From Xenoacremonium recifei (Eukaryota; Ascomycota; Sordariomycetes; Hypocreales; Nectriaceae): DNA of 64,000 nucleotides. A program made the position numbers and the translations under genes. This document shows positions 21,188-30,339 of this stretch, in pieces. The notes beneath the pieces were generated by a model. It saw only the letters and a list, made by a program, of their open reading frames with translations. It was not told the DNA's origin and did no database searches. The stretch's first letter is position 1, and each line of letters begins with the position of its first letter. Location of the stretch: assembly GCA_012184525.1 (NCBI GenBank), contig WOFQ01000038.1, forward strand, positions 124,001-188,000, in the 5' to 3' direction.

Positions 21188-22771
21188 TTAATAAGCATAC
21201 CTCGTCACATCCGAGTTGCCATCTTGATCGAGTCGTTTGTTGATTCTCACCAGCCACACCTTCAACACCCAAGTAGAGGCAATACACATGACGGCAAAAG
21301 CAGCATTGCTGGCCATGCCAATGAGATATCGCGGACCATCGCTCTCTGGGTAGAGATATGCTGTATAGATATACGATGCATTGGCAATGACATTGACAAT
21401 GGACAGGCTGACGGCCTTCTTCTCAGGGGTCGAGCCCAAGGTTGCGGACACCCAGCCTAGGATCATAGAATTCACGGCATATGCACCGCTCGCAAACATA
21501 AAGCAGGATATGTATCGAGCAGCAGTGTTGAGCGTGGCGCATGAGATGATGAACCCTACCAGAGCCATACCCATACAGAAAGTGATGTGCCAAGTTCGCT
21601 CGTTGTATCTGCCCGACGACAATCCTGCGAAGTAGCCGAAAAATCCCGAGACCAAATATGGTGGACAGGTTAAGACCAGAGTGATAGTACTGTTGAAACC
21701 AAGAGATCCAACGACAGTTGGGAAGAAGTTGTTGAAAGAGCATGCCGAGAGATGCATGTTCTGGATGAAGCAAAGGAGCCACAGCCGAGGATCCCGCACT
21801 GCTTGCGCGAATCCAGCTCGGACGCCCTTGCTTTCTTCCATCCCAACGGTATCACGAATCATTCGGTCGTGTGCAAGTTGCCTCTCGTCCGGCGTCAGCC
21901 ATCTAGTGGTCAAGGGGCTGTCAGCAAGTGTGAAGAGGCCAATCGCACCAATCGCGAACGTGAGCACGCCTTCAATGATGAAGAGCCATTGCCATCCACG
22001 GATGTTATGGGCTCCATCTATAGTGTTGAAGACTGCCGCCGCGATAAGACCCGAGAAAGAAGTTGCAAAGATGTTACCGGAGTAAAGGATAGACAACCGG
22101 GTCGCTATCTCTTTGCGCGTATAGAAGATGGACAACAGGTAGATAGCTCCAGGATAGAAGGGGGCCTCGGTAACGCCCAGGAAGAATCGCGTTATCACTA
22201 GGCTGGTATAACTCGTCGACAGGGCGGTGCACGCTGATACGACGGCCCAGGCCATCATACAAGCTCCCATGTAGATCGATGGACGGACTTTCTTGGAGCT
22301 GATGAGCATGTTGGAAGGAACTTGCATCAGTAAATATCTAGAGACACCCAAGTTAGCATGGTAAATGTTAGTATTGAAGAAAGAAAACACATACCCAACA
22401 AAGAGAATCGAAATGCATGTATTGTATTGCGTTCCTTTGAGATGAACATCATCCTCCAGTCCGTTAAGCCTGGCTTGCGCGATTGCGTTTCTATCAAGCT
22501 ATAGCATAATGTTAGCCTCGCTGTTTGAAATTCATTGTACGCTCCTTACATAGTTGAGAAAATACATAGCCCACAGAGTTGGCATGATGCGAAAATCGAG
22601 TTTCCGAACGAGCTTTATTTCAGTCTCGCTGGTTTTTCCGACAGCGCCAGAATAATCGGCATCATTTTGAAGTACGCCAAGCTTGGTATGAGGCTCCGTG
22701 TCAGTCATCTCGACAAAGTTCTCAGCAGGCTTAGACTCGATGTCGCGAGAAGGTTGTGTGTTGGACTGCAT
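21188..22771 (-). CDS. MFS transporter, anion:cation symporter (Dal5/tartrate) family
   Basis: Three exons: 22550-22771, 22395-22498 and 21188-22337, with introns of 51 and 57 bases, give 491 aa. Family signatures include LDFRIMPTLWAMYFLNYLDRNAIAQAR in TM1 (read across the first intron), CISILFVGYLLMQVPSNM, RFFLGVTEAPFYPGAIYLLS and WQWLFIIEG. About 12 hydrophobic segments are visible with a soluble N-terminal tail of some 55 residues. ACS-family members import organic anions such as allantoate, nicotinate, pantothenate or tartrate. The divergent neighbour is a tartrate-type dehydrogenase, so a hydroxy-dicarboxylate is the inferred substrate. The start at 22771 gives MQSNTQPSRDIESK. Confidence 0.88.
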
Positions 22772-23084
22772 TCTGATCCTTCGTGATATTTCAAGAAAGA
22801 AGAATCAAAGACGGCGTAGGAGGTCTTTTTCCAGGTTTGGTGCCAATTGAACTCTGCCCAAGGTCCAAGAGTAGCCATACCCCTACGTAAGATCATAGAT
22901 TAACCGAGAACAGAGTCTGAATTTATAGGTGAGGCCGGAGGAGAGCATCTGAAGGATCTAACCACGAAGAAGGTTAATAACAACCTTCACGTCCTTCTTC
23001 CCCACACCTTCCCCAGATTCCCCGGTCGAAGGAGCAATAACCCCGCGCCAAAATAACGATTACCGTCTCAGTTTTGGTTAGTGG

Positions 23085-23101
23085 CGGACAAAGAAAGTCC
23101 G
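23085..23101 (+). promoter_or_regulatory. Candidate zinc-cluster operator, CGG-N11-CCG
   Basis: CGGACAAAGAAAGTCCG has a 5-base inverted repeat (CGGAC/GTCCG) with Gal4-like spacing of 11. Its reverse complement starts CGGACTTT, like the other elements in the locus. Confidence 0.5.
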
Positions 23102-23338
23102 GTGGAAAATCACTGTACCTTTACTTTTCGCAATGCCCTCGTTGTGCCTCTGTCTTTGGATGCCATGCCGAAGAGGCCCTTCTCAATAGGAAAGAAGAAA
23201 CCTACATCTGATTACGTTGTATTCAGCCTTTTGAGTCCAAAATATATTAACTTATGTCTTTGCGAGTGAACCCCACCTCAATGAAAGGAGAGCGTTAGAG
23301 GAACAATTTACTTTCGGTCAATGTTTGCCCGGTACCAT

Positions 23339-23376
23339 ACCCGGACTTTGCTTCTCCTCGGATATTTCCTTCTCCG
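23339..23376 (+). promoter_or_regulatory. Double candidate operator upstream of the dehydrogenase
   Basis: Two overlapping-family elements lie in tandem. The first is ACCCGGACTTTGCTTCTCC at 23339-23357, where the second half-site is imperfect. The second is CGGATATTTCCTTCTCCG at 23359-23376 (CGG-N12-CCG). The second matches the regulator-promoter element at 18744-18761 at 16 of 18 positions. They lie about 170-207 bases upstream of the start codon. Confidence 0.55.
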
Positions 23377-23545
23377 CTTGTTGGTTTGGCGATGTGATGG
23401 CGTCAAGTTTGTTCCATTGATCGGTTAATCTATTCTTCTTGCCTACCGGATGTCTTTCCTAATAAAAAGGCACAGCAGTACCAAGGGTGCAATCGAAACT
23501 AGATCGCCTTCACATCCTTAGTCCTCTCTCCTGTCTAACACCGTC

Positions 23546-24756
23546 ATGTCTCCCAGTGCAATCGCCCCTAAAAAGTCTTACAGCATTGCCTCTATTCCTG
23601 CCGATGGAATTGGCCCTGAAGTCATTGCGGCAGGTATTGAGGCATTGCAGGCTCTAACGGAAACCCTCCAGACCTTTGAGTTGGATTTCACTCACTATGA
23701 TTGGAGCTCAGAGACGTATAAGAAGACTGGGGAATATATCCCCAAGGGCGGCTTAGAGCAACTGCAAAAGCATGATGCCATCCTGTTCGGTGCCGTCGGT
23801 GCCCCAGGTTCGTTATCCTCGACAAGTATCTGAGCTTAACTAATTAGCGCTTGTAGATGTTCCTGACCATATTTCTCTTTGGGGCCTGCGACTGGCTATT
23901 TGCCAGCCTTTCCAGCAATACGCCAATGTACGGCCTACTAAAGTTTTGAAAGGAACAAAATCACCGCTCCGTAACTGCAATGTAGGTGATCTGGACTGGG
24001 TGATTATCAGAGAGAATAGCGAGGGCGAGTATGCTGGTCAAGGCGGTCGTTCGCACCGCGGATGCGAATGGGAAACAGCAACAGAGGTGGCTATTTTCAC
24101 CCGACATGGTATTAAAAGACTCATGCGGTTCGCTTTCGAGACGGCCCGGAAGCGCCCAAGGAAGCTCTTAACAGTAGTCACCAAGAGCAATGCTCAGCGG
24201 AACGGGATGGTGCTATGGGATGAAATAGCTGTTGAAGTGGCTAAAGACTTTCCGGATGTTAAGGTGGATAAGATGCTTGTTGATGCTATGACAACCCGGA
24301 TGGTCCTGGACCCCAAGAGTCTTGATACTATTGTTGCTACAAATCTGGTCAGTATACCCCTTACTAATTTCTGCCTTAACAACGGAGCTAATAATAGTCT
24401 AGCACGCTGATATTCTCTCTGACCTCGCGGCTGCTCTGGCGGGTTCAATCGGTATTGCACCGACTAGTAACCTTGATCCTACTCGCGAGCATCCCTCCAT
24501 GTTTGAACCTATTCATGGATCAGCATTTGATATTACCGGAAAAGGCGTTGCTAATCCTGTTGCAACATTCTGGACCGCTGCAGAAATGCTAGAATGGCTA
24601 GGCGAAGAAGAAGCGGCTGCGCAACTAATGACGGCTGTTGAGAAGGTCTGCGAGAGAGGGGTCACCACTAGAGATCTTGGTGGTCATGCTACAACTAAAG
24701 AGGTTACTTCTGCAGTAGTTGCAGAGATTCGTGGCTGTATGTCTAAAACAGCCTGA
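23546..24756 (+). CDS. Tartrate/D-malate-type decarboxylating dehydrogenase
   Basis: This is an isocitrate/isopropylmalate dehydrogenase-fold enzyme, NAD- and divalent-metal-dependent, of the subgroup that oxidises tartrate or D-malate. Exons are 23546-23807, 23857-24347 and 24403-24756 with introns of 49 and 55 bases; the product is 368 aa, the usual size. Signatures are IPADGIGPEV, GAVGAPDVPDHISLWGLRL, WVIIRENSEGEYAGQGG, TVVTKSNAQRNGMVLWDE, VDAMTTRMV, ATNLHADILSDLAAALAGS and FEPIHGSAFDITGKG. Leucine-pathway isopropylmalate dehydrogenases differ in the RENSEGEY region, so this is probably catabolic. No mitochondrial signal is obvious. It is divergent from an ACS-family transporter, consistent with uptake followed by oxidation. 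Confidence 0.88.
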
Positions 24757-25193
24757 GACGGTTGCTCATTGTAGAAGAGGAGCATGCGGCGGGAGATGTG
24801 TCATGCCAGGGGCGATCAGAAAGCACAATGACAAGCTCTGTGCCAACATAAAGTCCCCCAAGATATCTTTAACAGATCATTATCATTTCCTCCTCTTTCT
24901 TCATCCATTTTACAACGTAGAACCGTATTTGAAGTTTTACCGCTGCGGGAAGAATACCGAATCCCAGAACCAAAGTACGATCTATTTTTTTTAATTCTCG
25001 GTAGGCAAAAAGCTGGGGACCTGTTAGTGAAACCTGAGATAAAGGTATTCTCAATGCCATTGCGCAATTTTTTATTCGTCGTCCGCAAATGAACCCATCT
25101 CGGCAAGTTGGAATTCTCCGCTGAGCCCTGTGACCGAAATGGCTTTGTCAGGAATCAGACGTGAATTGCAGGGTATCCGATGACGATGCGATT

Positions 25194-25660
25194 TTCACAG
25201 CATTTTAAGACGTATGCAAGACCAGATATGAAGCCAGCATGAACTTAGGAGGTGCCCGAATAGCTTCACAGCATTTTTAGACTTCCCTGAGCCTGACACT
25301 TGAAGCAGCCCAGTTGCCTGATCCCGAATATTCATAGGCCAATTATCATTTTCACAGCAATTTTAAACCTACGAGAGACCTAAGACTTGAAGCTGCCCGG
25401 TTGACTCATTGAATCTTCACAGCATTCTTAGTCCTGCCCACCGTTTTTCACAGCATTTTTAGTCCTCTGCGAGACCTGACACGATGCTAGCCTAGCTTGC
25501 CCGTCAATTGGGGGACCATCATACGGCATTCACAGCATTTTTAGACCTACACGAGACCTAACGCACTTGAAGCAGGCCGGTTGGCTACTTTCCATCTTCA
25601 TAGCATTAGACCTGCGCAAGCTGACCCTTTGAACCGGTGGCCTTGCAGGATTTATCTCCG
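25194..25660 (+). repeat. Degenerate repeat cluster around TTCACAGCATTTTTAG
   Basis: Seven copies of the core begin at 25194, 25265, 25351, 25416, 25447, 25529 and 25597. Spacings are 71, 86, 65, 31, 82 and 68 bases. The better copies continue as CCTACGAGAGACCTAA, then ACTTGAAGCAGCCCGGTTG. The spacers are diverged and not of constant length, so this is an old minisatellite or a fragmented short element rather than a recent array. Confidence 0.8.
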
Positions 25661-26161
25661 GTCCGACCGAGCACCACTAAGTTAAGGTCTGTGGCCAGCC
25701 AAGACTTTGGCAGCTACTAATGATGTCTTGGCAACTCGGAATGATAACACATGGCATTTCACGCGGGCTCATTCGGTCGCCAGAGGCTTGGCTAAGATCT
25801 TCAACTTGGTACTGTTTTCTTAAAGCCTCATGAGTGGAATCTAATCTCTCTTGGCGGCTCCTGCTGATGTCTTGGCAACTTATATTCATGACTCCCAGAA
25901 GTTGCGGAAAGGCCGAGCACTGCTAGACGCACTTGATGAGCCGCTGACTTTCACTATAAGAGCACGCTCTTTATTTGTGCTCAGAGAAATTGAAAAATAG
26001 ATTCCTTTCTGCTAATGCGACTATATTGAAAATGTAGTACATTTTCCTTTCCTTTTTCTTCTTCCTTTTCCTCCCTTTTTTCGATTTTTGTTTTCTTTTT
26101 TCCGAGTCTTTCGTGGAGTGCAGTCTCATCCACCAGTTCCCGTCAACTCCTCACTTAGTTC

Positions 26162-26236
26162 TCGCCAAGCCCTAGTCAGTCTTCGCCCAGCCTTCGCCAA
26201 GTCCTAGGCAATCCTCGCCCAGTCCTCGCCAAGCGT
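26162..26236 (+). repeat. 32-base-period tandem repeat, about 2.3 copies
   Basis: Copies begin TCGCCAAG at 26162, 26194 and 26226, exactly 32 bases apart. The unit continues with CCTAGTCAGTC and TTCGCCCAG with a few substitutions. It lies about 370-440 bases upstream of the ATPase start codon. Confidence 0.8.
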
Positions 26237-26602
26237 TTCAGTCGTTGCATTGAATGGATAGAAACATAACAGCTCGGGTTTATCTATCCTTTAGCGTTCT
26301 TGGTGTATCCTTGGCTGAGGTTAGCAACCTTCTTACACCCACCTGCGTAGCAATGAAGCTTGCTTGGCATTCACAACAAAGCTCGCTTTCGCCACGGGCT
26401 CCTACAATATGACGTCCATTACCAAGATTCAAGCACAACGAACCCACGATCCAGCTCAGTATTACAAAACTAGTGCCTGTGAATTTTTTTTGGTAGTCAG
26501 TATATAATCTCCCTCCTCCCCCATTCCGCCTCCCTCGTCGTAAAACCTTAATTTCTCTGTCATTACAAGTCAAGCGCATTTCCCAAGATACAACTGCACA
26601 GC

Positions 26603-29600
26603 ATGAATGAGAAATCTATGAAAGAGCCTGGCCATGAGTTGGGCCAGGCTATACTTACCACTTCGGCTCCCGCTCATTCTCTTACTTCCGAAACCGTTAT
26701 AGAGCAACTGAATACATCTCTCGAAAGCGGTTTGGCCACGCAAGATGCCGGCAAAAGACTTGAGGATTACGGGAGAAATGAATTTGGCGAAGACCAAGGC
26801 GTTCAACCTCTCAAAATACTCGTCGGTCAAATTGCAAATGCTTTGACTCTAGTTAGTTACTCCATCATGTAACGTCCCCGGCAAGGGTGTGTTAGAAATA
26901 TTTTAGGAACGGTATAAGTCGCTGATTTTTCGATTGGGGGATAGGTTCTCATCCTCGCCATGGCGGCCTCATTCGGCATTCAGTCATATATCGAAGGCGG
27001 CGTTGTCGCCGCTGTCATAATCCTCAACGTTGTTGTTGGATTTTTCCAGGAATTCAAAGCCGCTAAGATCATGAATTCTCTCCATTCCCTCAACTCGCCG
27101 ACTGCCAATGTTATTCGAAATGGCAACGCTGAGGTTATCCCGACTGCTCATATTGTTCCCGGAGACGTAGTCGAGCTCAAGATGGGCGACACAATTCCCG
27201 CAGATGTTCGTCTCGTCGAGGTGGTTAATTTCGAAACGAACGAAGCACTTCTGACTGGCGAGTCACTACCAGTTCGGAAGGACGCCAACTCGATCTTGCC
27301 CGAAGACACTGGTCCTGGTGATCGCTTGAATGTCGCCTACAGTTCTTCTACGGTTACCAAGGGCCGGGCCCAAGGTGTCGTCTTTGCTACTGGCACATTA
27401 ACGGAAATAGGTCAGATTGCCCTCGCTCTCCGAAGTAAACCCTCTCGCCGTCGAGAGCCGAAGCGGAATGCCAATGGCGATGCACACATTGGCAGATGGA
27501 CGCAAGCCTGGATTCTAACTTGCTCCGATGCTGTTGGACGCTTCCTAGGTGTGAATATTGGCACGCCTCTCCAGCGCAAACTCTCCAAATTGGCTATTCT
27601 ACTTTTCGGAACAGCCATTGTTTGCGCCATCATCGTATTGGCTGCCAATGAGTTCAACGTTAAGAAAGAAGTCATCATCTACGCTGTGGCCACGGGTCTT
27701 TCCATGATTCCAGCGTCCCTTGTCATCGTCCTCACAATCACAATGGCTGCTGGCACAAAGCGAATGGTCCAGCGGCATGTGATTGTGCGAAACTTGAAGA
27801 GTTTAGAAGCTCTGGGTGGAGTGACAAGTATGAAGACCTCACTGCATAAAATCTACCTTTTACTGACTTCGTGTAGATATTTGCTCTGACAAGACTGGAA
27901 CCCTTACCCAAGGTGCCATGATCGTCAAAAAGGCTTGGATCCCAGGGCAAGGGACATATTCCGTGGGAGCCACCAATGAACCATTCAACCCTACCATCGG
28001 AAACCTATCTTTTAAAAGAGACGAACCACGAAACATTGACTTCCACGCCGATGATGCGGATGGAGTGTCTGGAGACCCCGAAACCCTTCTTTCTCAAGAT
28101 CCTGCTCTTAAAGAGTATCTGAATGTCGCATCGCTCGCGAATCTCGCCACAGTACGCCTGATTGATGACGAATGGCACGCTCGTGGCGATCCTACCGAGA
28201 TCGCCATCCAGGTATTTGCCTCTCGTTTCAACTGGAACCGATCTCATCTATCTACTGGAGAAAAGGCACGCTGGAGAGAGATCGCTGAATTCCCATTTGA
28301 CTCAGATGTCAAGCGAATGTCGGTGATTTTCTGCGACAACGAAACTGACAACTATTGGATTTTTACCAAGGGAGCTGTTGAACGAGTTTTGACATCGTGT
28401 TCTGTCTATGCTGTTGATAACGAAGTCAGAGACCTTACGGACGATGTTCAGAAGATGGTCTTGAACAACATGGAATCATTGGCTCGTCTTGGTCTGAGAG
28501 TACTTGCTCTGGCAAGCAGACCTGATATTCATCCTGTCCAGTCCAACGAGCCTGATTTGGACAGAGCTCAGTATGAAAAGAACCTCATTTTCCGAGGATT
28601 AATCGGTCTCTATGATCCTCCTCGACCCGAATCTGCGCCGTCCGTCCGAAAGTGTCATGAGGCTGGTGTCAGTGTTCATATGCTCACAGGTGATCATCCT
28701 GAAACGGCTAGAGCTATTGCTTTGGAGGTTGGAATTCTGCCAAGTCAGATGGACCAGATTCCAGCAGACATTGCTAGCTCTATGGTGATGGCTGCCTCCC
28801 AGTTCGACAAATTATCCGATGACGAACTGGATCAACTGCCGATTTTGCCTCTCGTGGTGGCACGGTGTGCTCCTCAAACCAAAGTTCGCATGATTGAGGC
28901 TCTCCATCGCCGGAATGCCTTCGTTGCCATGACTGGCGATGGCGTTAATGATTCGCCGAGTCTTAAGCGATCAGATGTCGGTATCGCCATGGGCAAAACC
29001 GGTTCAGATGTCGCGAGAGAAGCTTCTGACATTGTGCTTACTGATGATAATTTTGCATCTATTCTGAACGCTGTGGAAGAGGGCCGCCGGATGTTTGACA
29101 ATATCCAGAAGTTCGTCTTACACGTTTTAGCTGAAAATATTGCCCAAGCGTGTACTCTCCTGATCGGCCTCGCCTTTAAGGATAAGACAGGGCTTTCGGT
29201 ATTCCCTTTGGCTCCCGTTGAGATCCTGTGGATTATCATGGTAACGTCTGGTTTGCCTGACATGGGCCTCGGCTTTGAAATTGCGGCCCCGGATATTATG
29301 CGACGCCCTCCTCAAAATGTATGATCCTCCTCCCTACTCTGATGAATACGCCTTGCTGAAATGATATTTTTTTTTTTTTTTTTAGTTAAAACAAGGTGTC
29401 TTTACCTTTGAGTTACTCCTGGACATGGTTGTCTACGGCTTGTGGATGTCAGCGCTGTGCCTGGCATCCTTTGTGTTGGTCCTATATGGGTTCAACAACG
29501 GGGCCGAAGACATTGGTGAGAATTGCAATAACGACTACAGTTCAGATTGCAAAGTAATTTTCCGAGCCCGTTCAACAACATTCGCATGCCTGACATGGTT

Positions 29601-30000
29601 TGCTCTCTTTCTTGCCTGGGAAATGGTTGATATGCGCAGGTCCTTCTTTCGCATGCAGCCTAAGAGTAAGTTCTACTTCACCCAGTGGATGCGGGATGTT
29701 TGGCGCAACCAATTTCTATTCTGGGCCGTCGTTATGGGATTTATTACTATAATACCGGTCATTTATATCCCCGGGCTGAATACGGTTGTCTTCAAACATG
29801 CACCAATTTCCTGGGAATGGGGAATCATCTTTGTCGAAGGAATTCTGTTCTTTCTTGGGATAGAGTTATGGAAATGGCTTAAACGTGCCTACTTTCGCCG
29901 TCGAGCCAGCAAGTTGGGGGCTGGTGGTGTTGAGGACTTGGAGACTCGAGTGTTTGGGAAATATTACCAGGCGAGGGAAGGGCAGGAAGAAGATGTTTGA
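26603..30000 (+). CDS. ENA1: ENA-type sodium P-type ATPase
   Basis: Type IID P-ATPases export Na+ (and K+ or Li+) across the plasma membrane at alkaline pH or high salt. Exons are 26603-26851, 26945-27827, 27877-29318 and 29386-30000; introns are 93, 49 and 67 bases; the product is 1062 aa. Seen in order: cation-ATPase N-terminal domain, TM1-2 (LILAMAASFGIQSYIEGG, VVAAVIILNVVVGFFQEFKA), LLTGESLPV near residue 189, phosphorylation motif CSDKTGTLTQG near 380 (just after the second intron), FTKGAVERVL, MLTGDHPETA, MTGDGVNDSPSLKRSDVGIAMG near 729 and four to six C-terminal TM segments. The sequence AFKDKTGLSVFPLAPVEILWI is typical of fungal ENA pumps. The third intron ends in an uninterrupted run of 17 T before AG. 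Confidence 0.93.
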
Positions 30001-30339
30001 GCAAGACTCAAGTTCAAGAATAGATTGAGAGTAGATTGATACAAGTGGTTACTTCCCTTATATTAGACGAGGTATCAACCATCGGAGTTTACGTATTCGC
30101 GAGTGCTGTAATTGTGCAAGAAGTCATCAACATGAAAGTCCGTGTAAAAAGAGAAAAATAACTGTGTAAATAGGTAAGACCTGCAAGAAAGTGGAGCTAA
30201 CGAAGTGCCGGGTAAAGCCGCTATACTTATCGATAAGAGGTCGCGATGGAGTTGGGGAATTTTCTTGCGAGTCGAGGTCATCATCTTTAAGCCTGCGCTG
30301 TACGGCTTTAGCTGCGAGCAGATCAGGGCTCTCCCTTCA
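30001..30339. other. Intergenic region upstream of PET127
   Basis: The region holds the 3' end of the ATPase gene and the PET127 promoter. It contains the palindromic CTTATCGATAAG element at 30226-30237. The PET127 frame is open back to a GTG at 30205, but the first ATG is at 30340. Confidence 0.5.
30226..30237. promoter_or_regulatory. Palindrome CTTATCGATAAG upstream of PET127
   Basis: This perfect 12-base palindrome equals two abutting inverted GATAAG sites. It lies about 100 bases before the PET127 start codon. The same 12-mer occurs upstream of ADE4. Confidence 0.6.

Larger units (their letters stand above)
22772..23545. promoter_or_regulatory. Divergent promoter region, MFS transporter and dehydrogenase
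   Basis: This 774-base gap separates two divergently transcribed genes of the putative catabolic locus. It contains three CGG/CCG elements (listed separately) and an AT-rich TAATAAAAAGG box at about 23458-23470, 76 bases upstream of the dehydrogenase start. No ORF of note. Confidence 0.6.
24757..26602. other. Repeat-bearing intergenic region upstream of the Na+ ATPase
   Basis: This 1.85-kb stretch has no supported gene. It contains a degenerate interspersed repeat (25194-25660), a pyrimidine-rich tract (about 26040-26110) and a 32-base-period repeat (26162-26236). The last two may belong to the ATPase promoter. Confidence 0.6.

Noticed and set aside
25194..25660. CRISPR-like array
   Set aside because: Repeats are degenerate with irregular spacing, and the genome is a fungal nuclear one.
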